Of a DNA stretch of 64,000 nt, positions 1 through 7,346 are shown one piece after another. Source of the stretch: a bacterium. Lineage in GTDB: Bacteria; Zhuqueibacterota; Zhuqueibacteria; Oleimicrobiales; Geothermoviventaceae. Under the pieces are notes generated by a model, which worked only from the letters and a program-made list of their open reading frames with translations, searched no databases and was not told the origin of the DNA. The first letter of the stretch is position 1. Each line of letters starts with the position of its first letter. Where the stretch lies: NCBI GenBank assembly GCA_028275345.1, contig JAPWUV010000007.1:165019-229018 (forward strand), in the 5' to 3' direction. The translations under genes were made by a program, and so were the position numbers.

Positions 1-340
1 CGGAAATCCCTTGCCAAGGTTTTCGCGTAGCTGCTATGCCTCAGGATCGCCAGAATTCTACAAAAGCACCGCCGGAAGCCCAAAGGGATTGTGCGCCACT
101 TGGCAAAGCCGAGAGGATTCCGCGTGGCGGGGGGCTGCATGGCGGGATCGCAGCATGGCGCGCCGGATCGGGGGCTTTCGTCCGGGGCAGCAGCGACGGG
201 CGAAGCACGGCCCGAACCGCGTTGCCCTTCTCGCAAATGGGGGCCTGCGTTTTATCACCCGCTGACGCAGCCTCGAAGGCCAAGCACTTGCGTCCCCTGA
301 TCAGAAACGCGGGGCCCTCCACTGTGCTGTTGCCCCTTGG
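1..340. other. Left-edge stretch without a recognisable gene
   Basis: Several short open frames occur on both strands, but all are arginine/proline-rich, overlap one another and match no family I recognise. I see no tRNA-like cloverleaf and no clear promoter. It lies downstream of the ABC-class ATPase gene, which ends at 341 on the minus strand, so it may simply hold that gene's 3' end. Confidence 0.5.
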
Positions 341-2062
341 TCAGGCCAATACCTCTAGCGTCCGGAGGCGGTTGACGGCTGCGGCGATCTCGTAGCGTCG
401 GGGTCGTGCCAGATCGCCCACCGGATAGGGGGTCAAGAGGTCCAACCCTTCCCGGTCGAGATCCCGTTCGAGAGCCTCGAGGGCCTCCAGCAGGGTACGA
501 CGGCCGTTCAGGTAGCGCGTCTTGAGCGCCACCAGGGCGTGGCCAATGGCTCGCGTCTGACTGCGGCTCACGATCTGCTCGACAGCACTGAGGTCGATCT
601 CCTCCGCGCCGAAAAGGATCTCGTCCCGGTCCGCCGCCTTCAGCTTCACGTCCCGTTTGCCTTTGCTGGGGTTGATGCTTTCCGGCAGGGGTCGGCGAGG
701 AGTGATTTCGCCGAACCGTTCTCCGCCTTCGGCTTTGCGCTCCGCTTTGTATTTCGCGGCGATGGCCTTAGCCTGCGCGGTGACGTCGCGCGGACGGTAT
801 TCGTCCATCATGATCACGCGATCCGCCACATCGAAGTATTCCCCGGAACCTCCGATGGCCAGGATCGTCGACACGCCCAATTCCCCGTACAGCTGCCGGA
901 CCTTGTCCAGAAAAGGCGTGATCGGTTCTTTCTCCTTAGCCACCAATTCCTGCATGCGGTGGTCCCGGATCATGAAATTCGTCGCGCAGGTGTCTTCGTC
1001 CATGAGAAGCACGCGCGCGCCCACCTCCAGCGCCTCAATGATGTTGGCAGCCTGGGAGGTGCTGCCGCTGGCGTCGTCGGTGGAAAAACTGCGGGTGTCC
1101 TTGCCGAAAGGGAGCCGACCAATGAAGGGGCTGATGTTGACTTTTTCGATGCGGCGACCGTCTTCCGCGCGGATTTTCACCGCGGTAGGGTCGGTGACGA
1201 CCAACTCCCGGCCGTCGCCGGGGATGTGATTGTAGACGCCGCGCTCGATCGCCCGAAGCAGGGTGGATTTTCCGTGGTAGCCGCCGCCCACAATGAGGGT
1301 GACGCCGCTCGGGATGCCCATGCCGCGCACGGGGCCGGCATGCGGAAGTTCGATCTCCACCTCCATGCTTGGTGGCGATTGGAACAGAACCGCGCGTTCG
1401 CGCGGCATGGGGCGATCGTCGACGCCGCTCCTCCGGGGAAGGAGGCTTCCGTTGGCCACAAACGCAACGAGCCCGAGCTCCTTCAGTTTCTCGCGGAGGA
1501 AATCCTGGTCTTCATTCGCGGCTACGTGCCGTTCCACTTCCGAGGGAGCGTGCGCCCGGTAGCGGAGAGCCCGCTCGATCAATTCGGGAAGTTGGCCGAG
1601 GAGGATTTCCGCCGCGGCTTTTCCCAAAACCGTCCGCCCTGCCGCCGGGAGTCCCACCTTGAGGCGAACTTCCAGATCGCCGTTGTGGACAATCACGGAG
1701 GTGCGCTCGAGCACCTCCTGGCCAGGCGCATCGATCAAGATCAGCCCGCTGGTCCCCGATCCTCGCACGCGCGTCGCCGCCCGGCGGAGGGTTTCCGCGA
1801 CGGCCCGGGTCAGGAAATCCGCAAGGCCGATCCTGCAAGAGCGGTTCGCCCAGAGCCGTTCCGGAAACTGGGCTGTGCGCTCCGGGACAAATAGCCGGAC
1901 GCGGCTTGGCTCAGCGAACGGGTCGCCCTGGACGTGGTCGATGCTCAGCACGAACCCTTCGAGCTCGTAGCGACCTTCGATTTCCTTGTACGCCTTGTAA
2001 CCGAGCCCGTCGATTCGGTGAAGGATGCTCCGAAGTTCGCTCGCCGGACGAAGTCTGGTCAT
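341..2062 (-). CDS. ABC-class ATPase (PF09818-like), cytosolic
   Basis: A 573-residue soluble protein of the 'predicted ATPase of the ABC class' family. Visible parts: a family-specific N-terminal half (about 1-240), a Walker A loop GGGYHGKST near 259-267, an ABC-signature-like SGSTSQA near 332-338, and Walker B VLLMDEDT near 351-358. A C-terminal helical region follows. It has no membrane segments and no partner permease, so it is not a classic transporter. The family is widespread, but its cellular role is not established; a nucleic-acid-related role is only a guess. The ATG at 2062 is chosen because the 52 residues upstream are low-complexity and the conserved 'LRSILHRIDGLGYKAYKEIEG' type N-terminus begins there. 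It is monocistronic as far as I can see. A possible promoter lies at 2151-2178. Confidence 0.85.
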   Translation of the reverse strand: MTRLRPASELRSILHRIDGLGYKAYKEIEGRYELEGFVLSIDHVQGDPFAEPSRVRLFVPERTAQFPERLWANRSCRIGLADFLTRAVAETLRRAATRVRGSGTSGLILIDAPGQEVLERTSVIVHNGDLEVRLKVGLPAAGRTVLGKAAAEILLGQLPELIERALRYRAHAPSEVERHVAANEDQDFLREKLKELGLVAFVANGSLLPRRSGVDDRPMPRERAVLFQSPPSMEVEIELPHAGPVRGMGIPSGVTLIVGGGYHGKSTLLRAIERGVYNHIPGDGRELVVTDPTAVKIRAEDGRRIEKVNISPFIGRLPFGKDTRSFSTDDASGSTSQAANIIEALEVGARVLLMDEDTCATNFMIRDHRMQELVAKEKEPITPFLDKVRQLYGELGVSTILAIGGSGEYFDVADRVIMMDEYRPRDVTAQAKAIAAKYKAERKAEGGERFGEITPRRPLPESINPSKGKRDVKLKAADRDEILFGAEEIDLSAVEQIVSRSQTRAIGHALVALKTRYLNGRRTLLEALEALERDLDREGLDLLTPYPVGDLARPRRYEIAAAVNRLRTLEVLA

Positions 2063-2150
2063 GGCGCGTGCCCCTGCCCCGTCTGAACTTTGTTCTGCTC
2101 CAATTGACCGAACGCGGATCCCGAGGGTCCCTCTTTCTGGGCTCAGCCCA

Positions 2151-2178
2151 AATCTATCAACGCAGGCCGAAGTTCCAA
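2151..2178 (-). promoter_or_regulatory. Possible promoter of the ABC-class ATPase gene
   Basis: Read on the minus strand: TTGGAA (2173-2178), 16-nt spacer, TAGATT (2151-2156), about 85 nt upstream of the ATG at 2062. The match is moderate. The 11-mer GTTGATAGATT covering this -10 recurs at 10450-10460 upstream of another minus-strand gene, which slightly strengthens the call. Confidence 0.3.
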
Positions 2179-2216
2179 TTAAAAGACACGGGGCTGGGTG
2201 TGGACTTCCCAGCCCC
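2178..2216 (-). terminator. Rho-independent terminator after the porin-like gene
   Basis: On the minus strand a perfect 9-bp stem GGGGCTGGG / CCCAGCCCC (2208-2216 and 2190-2198) closes a 9-nt loop. It is followed by a T-rich run (TCTTTTAATT, about 2177-2186). It sits about 57 nt after the stop of the gene at 2273-3280. Confidence 0.75.
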
Positions 2217-2272
2217 ACGGCGTGTTGCCCGTGAGCCGGCGCGCAAGACGGGGGCGGCAGGTCTTCGGCTGC

Positions 2273-3280
2273 TTACAGCGCGAAGTAAAACGTCAGGCGG
2301 GGGATCAAGTCGGTGGCCGGTTTTTGGCCGCCCGGCCGTGCGCCGTATTTCACGACCTCGACATTGGGCATGATCCGTACGTCCGGCGATTTCCCGTAGT
2401 CGGCGCCGAGGATGAGGAGGGTGGACTTCGCCAGAGGATCCATTGGCAAGTAGCTGATTCGGTCGCCGGCCGGATTCGGATCGAACAGCCGGTCCACTCT
2501 CCCGAAGAGCTTGAGGTCCGATGCGATCCGCGTCGTGACGAAGCCCGAGACGAGGCGGACCCGCGTTTCCTTCGGGCCTTGCTCTTCTCGGTAGTCTGAA
2601 TACTGCAGACCGAACTGGGATCCCGCGACCAAGTAGGCGACGAAGGCCTGCAGAATCCGCGAGTCGCTCTCTTTGTGGAAATTCGCCCCTGCGAACAGCT
2701 CCAGATACAGGGAGCGGATCGGCTGCATCCCCAGGGCGAGCATCACGCATTTGCCCGCGTCGTTCTCCGCGCCGACGCCGTTCCCGTTCCCGAGCATGAA
2801 ATGATAGCTGAGGCCGCCGTCAGGGCTCAATTTGCCCTTGACGGCGAGACCGAAATCCCGAGAGTCGGCCAGCTTGTGCAGGTCGAGAGGGGTTTTCTCG
2901 ACCGCGCGATAGCCCCACAGGTCTTCGATCTTCGCATAGGTTGGAGTGGGAGAGATCCCCAGGACCACTTGGTGTAGGCCCAGTTTCCAGGCCACGTAGG
3001 CATCCTTGACGTACGGCGTGGCTTGCCCCGAAGTGAAATTCCCGGGATGATTCATCTCGAATCGCAATCGGGAGCTGACGTTTTCCCCGAGCTTTCGATC
3101 GTAGGTGAAGTAAGCCCGGCGTATCCAGAACCCATTCTTCCCCTTTAGTTCGCTGCGGTGATTGCTTACGATCCGATAGTAGTCCCCGAATACGTACCCG
3201 CTGAATTGGCCCTGACCGTAGGAGCGGAGCGTGCTGGCGAGGAGAACCACAGCCATTGCAAAAGCCTGAAGCCGCTTCAT
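2273..3280 (-). CDS. Secreted outer-membrane beta-barrel (porin-like) protein
   Basis: A 335-residue protein with an N-terminal signal peptide (MKRLQAFAMAVVLLAS..., likely cleaved near YGQ at 24-26). Alternating hydrophobic/aromatic strands run through the whole mature part and end in an aromatic-rich C-terminus (LTFYFAL). Together these are typical of phosphate-selective or short-chain porin-like barrels. The substrate cannot be read from the sequence. The ATG at 3280 is preceded by a near-perfect ribosome site (AGGAGG, 6 nt spacing); a longer in-frame extension upstream has no such site. The gene is monocistronic: a strong terminator lies downstream (2178-2216) and a gene-free gap upstream. 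It could equally be an uncharacterised alginate-export-like barrel. Confidence 0.75.
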   Translation of the reverse strand: MKRLQAFAMAVVLLASTLRSYGQGQFSGYVFGDYYRIVSNHRSELKGKNGFWIRRAYFTYDRKLGENVSSRLRFEMNHPGNFTSGQATPYVKDAYVAWKLGLHQVVLGISPTPTYAKIEDLWGYRAVEKTPLDLHKLADSRDFGLAVKGKLSPDGGLSYHFMLGNGNGVGAENDAGKCVMLALGMQPIRSLYLELFAGANFHKESDSRILQAFVAYLVAGSQFGLQYSDYREEQGPKETRVRLVSGFVTTRIASDLKLFGRVDRLFDPNPAGDRISYLPMDPLAKSTLLILGADYGKSPDVRIMPNVEVVKYGARPGGQKPATDLIPRLTFYFAL

Positions 3281-3741
3281 GGTGTTCCTCCTATGCCTTG
3301 TCCGGGGTTTCGCAACTGTCCCAAACCGGTGGGAAGCCGAGCTACGGAAGGCATCTGCGCTCAGCGTCGGCAGACGATGCCGGTTCCCATGGCTTTTCCA
3401 GCTGAGGCTGGGAGCCTCTGACTTGCCTCTTGGCGCCGCCAAGTTAGGAATGCGGGAGCAGCTCATCAAGTTAGGTGTTTGTGAGTGGGTGGTTAAGGCA
3501 GGATTCGAAATTGAGCCCTTTTCCCTCTAAAGGAGCCGTCGTCGGCGGGGCTCCGCAGACGGAGGAGTTACCGGCCTTCCGTCGACCGTTGGGCCAAGCG
3601 TGCGCCTCGGCGCTCGCGAGGGCGCCCTCGTTTTCCCTTCGCCCAGTTGCTCGGGCTTTGCCTCGCGGGCTCACCCGCGGGACGAGGCGCGTCGAGTTCG
3701 TGCCGGCACAAGGCGGCGGGATCTCATCCGTCGGCTGGGAT
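3281..3741. other. Intergenic gap without a recognisable gene
   Basis: Between the porin-like gene and the serpin gene. It presumably contains the promoter of the former and the 3' end of the latter. A GC-rich inverted repeat lies near 3662-3690 (CGCGGG/CCCGCG) but has no T-run. Open frames here are arginine/proline-rich and unconvincing. Confidence 0.45.
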
Positions 3742-4989
3742 CTATTCCTCCCACTGCGGTTCGGTGATCCGTCCGGCGAACAGGAGGGCGCCGGAGTCCC
3801 GCTCGCGGATCAGGAAGATGAAGGGCCGATCCACGCGGAAGAGCACCGCATTCTCTCCTCCGCCGACCGAAGTGACGCCGACGATCACGACGGTCACGGC
3901 TGCTGCCTCGGTTCCCGCTTCATCCACCTGGACGTACGAGCGGTGGAGCACGGAGCTGATGTACGGCTGAAGCTGATCTTCGAAGAGTCGGCTGAAGTCC
4001 GCGCGATCCGGGTCAAAAGCGGTCTGCATCCCAAGCCGCTTGAGTTCGGGGCTCAGTTCCTTCCCGTAGCGGATCCGGAACTTGGGCAGCCAGATCGTCA
4101 CCTTTCGTTCTTCGAAGCCGGAGAATAGGCTCTGCAGCTCGGGGGAGGAGATTTGCAGTAATAGCGAGTCGACATCGATTCCCGGCTCGGGCAGGAGGAT
4201 GGTCATCGAGAAGTGGCCGGACCCATAGGGGAGGTCGACGGCGGCAAGATTTGCCCTGCGCTGGTACGGCAGGTCGTCCACCGTTTGGAGCATCATCCGG
4301 CAAGGGATCGTGCTACCTCCTGGCAGGTGGAATACATCCTCCTGCGTTTGGGATTCCTCGAAGCGGTACGTCCATAGCCCCTTGAAGTAGATGGCATTGG
4401 CGAGGAACATGACGTCGAGGGGATTAATGCTGTCCAGGACCTTCGGGATCCTTCCGTGGGTACGCTCGCTCGCCCACTGGTTGACCACCTGGACGGAACG
4501 AGGCGATGCGAAATCCAGGCCACTGACAGGGGCACCGAAGTAGTCCCTGACCAGGCGAACGAAGTCGCTCCGCACGTGCAAACCCAATCTGTACCAGATG
4601 GCATTGGCGATCTCGAGCTGCACTTTCGGGTCCAGGGACAAGAGCAAGTCGGTCAGCCCTTTGAAGGCTGCGTCGGCTTCTTCCATGCCCAGGTCGGCGA
4701 ATCCCAAGGCCGTCCACATTTCCTCCCGCGTAGCTCCGGAGGCACCATTGGCAACCATCGCCAGAGCTGCGGATACGCTGTACGGACTGACGAAGACGTT
4801 GCCGCGACTTCCCTCGCTCCTCACGACCTCCTGAAAGAGCCGCAGCCCAAAATGGTTGCTATTCCGGACGGCGGCCTGTTCCTCCGCGGTCAGAGGGCGA
4901 ACCTGACCCTCAGGCCCAGTGGAGAATCTCCGAGTACAGGAGACCAACGTAAGCAAACCGAGGCTAGCTGAAAGTACGCGTAGTTTCAT
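3742..4989 (-). CDS. Serpin-family protease inhibitor, predicted lipoprotein
   Basis: A 415-residue serpin of full family length. The N-terminus (MKLRVLSASLGLLTLVSC) is a lipoprotein signal with Cys18 as the lipidation site. The serpin fold is recognisable from NVFVSPYSVSAALAMVANGA (near 62) and NAIYFKGLW through RPFIFLIRERDSGALLFAGRI at the C-terminus. The reactive-centre hinge EAGTEAAAVT (about 357-366) keeps the small-residue pattern needed for loop insertion, so an inhibitory serpin is expected. If the loop has the canonical 17 residues, P1-P1' is Thr-Ser. That suggests an elastase- or subtilisin-type target rather than a trypsin-like one (inference). The start at 4989 has a strong ribosome site (AAGGAGGGG). 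It probably protects the envelope from secreted proteases. Confidence 0.93.
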   Translation of the reverse strand: MKLRVLSASLGLLTLVSCTRRFSTGPEGQVRPLTAEEQAAVRNSNHFGLRLFQEVVRSEGSRGNVFVSPYSVSAALAMVANGASGATREEMWTALGFADLGMEEADAAFKGLTDLLLSLDPKVQLEIANAIWYRLGLHVRSDFVRLVRDYFGAPVSGLDFASPRSVQVVNQWASERTHGRIPKVLDSINPLDVMFLANAIYFKGLWTYRFEESQTQEDVFHLPGGSTIPCRMMLQTVDDLPYQRRANLAAVDLPYGSGHFSMTILLPEPGIDVDSLLLQISSPELQSLFSGFEERKVTIWLPKFRIRYGKELSPELKRLGMQTAFDPDRADFSRLFEDQLQPYISSVLHRSYVQVDEAGTEAAAVTVVIVGVTSVGGGENAVLFRVDRPFIFLIRERDSGALLFAGRITEPQWEE

Positions 4990-5174
4990 CGCCCCTCCTT
5001 TCGCGCCGGATGCGCGGGCCGGGTTGACCATCATCGGGGGCAGCCCCAGCTTCTCGCTTTCTTGGCCGCCTTGGGTGCAGGCAAACCCTTCCGTTTCGCT
5101 GCGAGCTCGTGAGCCACTGGCCGGCGTTACTGAGCTCAGGAGATGAGTCCCGGTCCGGTGGGCCCAGCTCCGGA

Positions 5175-7304
5175 TCAGCGCAAGAGAAGAAGCCGCAGCG
5201 TGGGGCCGATTTGTCTCTGCGCGCGAAGACGGCAGAAGTATAGACCAGTCGCTGCGGGTTTCCCTGCGTCATCACGGCCATCCCAGACGACCTTGTGAAT
5301 TCCGGCTCTCCCGCTGCTGAGCCGAAGGGTGCGGATGCGCCTGCCGAGGAGGTCGAAAATCTCGAGTTGGACCGCCTCTGCCGGGACGGGCATCAGCATC
5401 TCGATGCGGACCTCCGTTCCGCCACCTGACATGGGATTCGGGAAGGCGCCGAGCAATCGGTAGCTACCCGGTACGGAGGTTTCGTCGCGCGGGACGGATG
5501 TTGGTAGGCCTAGTAGCTGGCAAAGGCGGACCGGGTCTGCCCGCAAGGTGTGGATCGTGCCCTGCGCCGTGAATGCCCCATGTTCCAAGGAGTGAAGGGC
5601 CATGTAGGGTAGATCGACGGAGTCCTTTCGGACGGGGTTGACGATGCATACGAAGCCCATGTTCACACTCTGGCCGCAAACCTCGCAAACTTCCAGCCCA
5701 TGCTGGGGAGAGTCGATCCGGTAGGGCTCCGCTTCGCGTGGCTCTTTGGGGAGCTTGTCTAGTGCCTCCGCCAGTCTCCAGGCAAGGGCACGGCCGTCCG
5801 GTATCCCGTCACCGTCCGTGTCGGGGAGGAGCGGGTTGGTCCCGAGGTGGCCCTCCTCGAGGTCGGCTAGGCCGTCCTTATCGGAATCGTCCTGCACAGG
5901 CTGTTGGTGGAAACTTCCGTCGGCATGGAGGGCACAGCTCAGGCTTCGGGCGGAAAGCTGCCCATCGTGCAGCGTAGCCGCGTACACGAAGCTGCCGTGC
6001 TTCAGCGCGTGCAGAGCGATGTAGGGCAGTTCGAGGCGGAAATTCTCTGCGGGGTTGATGACCTCGAAGTAGCCCATGTTCACCGTTTCCCCGCAGACCT
6101 CACAGGTTTCGATCCCCCGCATTGGATGGTCCACGCGGTACGGTCGGTCTTTGAGCGGTTCCGACGGCAAGGCCTCAAGCTCCGCGGCCCAATTCACCGC
6201 CAGCTCTGGGCCGTCGACAATCCGGTTGGTATTCGCGTCGGCAAGGGACGGATCTAGACCAAGCCGAGCCTCTTCTGTATCGGCGATCCCATCGCCATCG
6301 GCATCCAGCTCGGTTTCGAAGGGGAGTGTGTGCACCGCGTAGGGCCAATCCAAGATGCGGATCAAGCGCAACAGATTGACCCGACCCCGGTGGAGCTGGC
6401 CGGCGAAATCGAGCGAGCCATGCCACAGCGTGTGAAGGGCCAGGTACGGCAGATCCAGCGAGTCGTTGAGGCTCGGGTTCACAATCCGGACGAAGCCCAT
6501 GTTGACCAGTGAGTCGCAGACGCTGCACGCTTCCAGGCCACGTGCCATGCGGTCGATCCTGTACGGCTGTGCCACTTGCGGGGCTGTCGGTAGGGAATCA
6601 ATCGCGGCAGCAAGCCGCAGGGCCAACTCGACCCCGTCCAGGGGGAGGGTCGGCTTAACGAGCGCCTCTTCGTAGCGGTCGAGGAGGAAGTTGCGATTCG
6701 TGTCGAGGGAATCCGGCAGGGGAAGCCTGTGCGGGTCGATCGATTGGCCCAGAGCCGGTCCGGCCAGAAGTGCGAAGGAGGAGGCAGCGAGCGGCATCCA
6801 GATTCTCGCCGGGCTCCTCCGCCGAGGCGCGCCGCGGAAGCCTTGCGCTAGCCCTCGGGCTTCTGCGTAGCAGGCGCGGTAGTGGGGGAGTAGCCCCGGC
6901 GTCACCTTGCATCCGGGACAGGCCCAGTGAAAAAGGAGCTGCTGATCGGCTGGCGACAAGTCGTTTGGCGCATACCCGCGCTCAATGAAGCTCTCCACGC
7001 AGCACTCGGGATAACCGAAGAGCCGTCCTTCCAGGCGCATCTCCTCCGGGCTATGCAGAACCGGCTTGCCATCGAAGGAGCGGACGTACTCGCGGAGTAG
7101 GGAACTCTCGAGACTGAAGACGAGCTCCGCCCTCGAGTCGCCGCTGAGAAGAACACGACGGACTTCCTGCCATTGGAGTCCCAGGTCTCGGAGCCAATTC
7201 AGCTCCGCGCGCCCGAACTGGGCTTCCCAGCGGCTCAGAGGTTTCACCTTGCGCCGCGTCAGGACGGAGAGATAGACGAACTCGAATCCTTTCCTGGGAC
7301 GCAT
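5175..7304 (-). CDS. Large protein with DUF483-like N-domain, three CxxC/HxxxHG modules and a C-terminal sorting domain
   Basis: A 709-residue protein; I do not know its function. About 1-160 is a domain with FGYPECC (96-102) and CPGC (129-132), resembling DUF483. A basic stretch and a 20-residue hydrophobic segment ending ALGQ (about 160-188) look like an internal signal peptide. Three modules follow with Cys/His at 260/263/291/295, 401/404/432/436 and 540/543/571/575, each C-x2-C-x27-H-x3-H-G, with shared VNMG, NP and LPYxALH. Each is preceded by a PYR(I/V)D...G(L/I)ExC lead-in and by Asp-rich calcium-type linkers (DADGDGIADTEE, DTDGDGIPDG). The last 90 residues are a FlgD/Por-type sorting domain (FPNP...GLYFCRL). 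The start at 7304 has a strong ribosome site (AAGGAGGTG), so the N-domain is translated. It is likely co-transcribed with the gene at 7347, 42 nt upstream. Confidence 0.85.
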   Translation of the reverse strand: MRPRKGFEFVYLSVLTRRKVKPLSRWEAQFGRAELNWLRDLGLQWQEVRRVLLSGDSRAELVFSLESSLLREYVRSFDGKPVLHSPEEMRLEGRLFGYPECCVESFIERGYAPNDLSPADQQLLFHWACPGCKVTPGLLPHYRACYAEARGLAQGFRGAPRRRSPARIWMPLAASSFALLAGPALGQSIDPHRLPLPDSLDTNRNFLLDRYEEALVKPTLPLDGVELALRLAAAIDSLPTAPQVAQPYRIDRMARGLEACSVCDSLVNMGFVRIVNPSLNDSLDLPYLALHTLWHGSLDFAGQLHRGRVNLLRLIRILDWPYAVHTLPFETELDADGDGIADTEEARLGLDPSLADANTNRIVDGPELAVNWAAELEALPSEPLKDRPYRVDHPMRGIETCEVCGETVNMGYFEVINPAENFRLELPYIALHALKHGSFVYAATLHDGQLSARSLSCALHADGSFHQQPVQDDSDKDGLADLEEGHLGTNPLLPDTDGDGIPDGRALAWRLAEALDKLPKEPREAEPYRIDSPQHGLEVCEVCGQSVNMGFVCIVNPVRKDSVDLPYMALHSLEHGAFTAQGTIHTLRADPVRLCQLLGLPTSVPRDETSVPGSYRLLGAFPNPMSGGGTEVRIEMLMPVPAEAVQLEIFDLLGRRIRTLRLSSGRAGIHKVVWDGRDDAGKPAATGLYFCRLRAQRQIGPTLRLLLLR

Positions 7305-7346
7305 ACCCACCTCCTTCGCTCTCCAGCTAGCCATGACGCCAGGGAG

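Noticed and set aside
539..1894. A 451-codon plus-strand frame over the ABC-class ATPase
   Set aside because: Antisense shadow of a gene with intact Walker motifs. The translation is His/Arg/Phe-rich and matches nothing.
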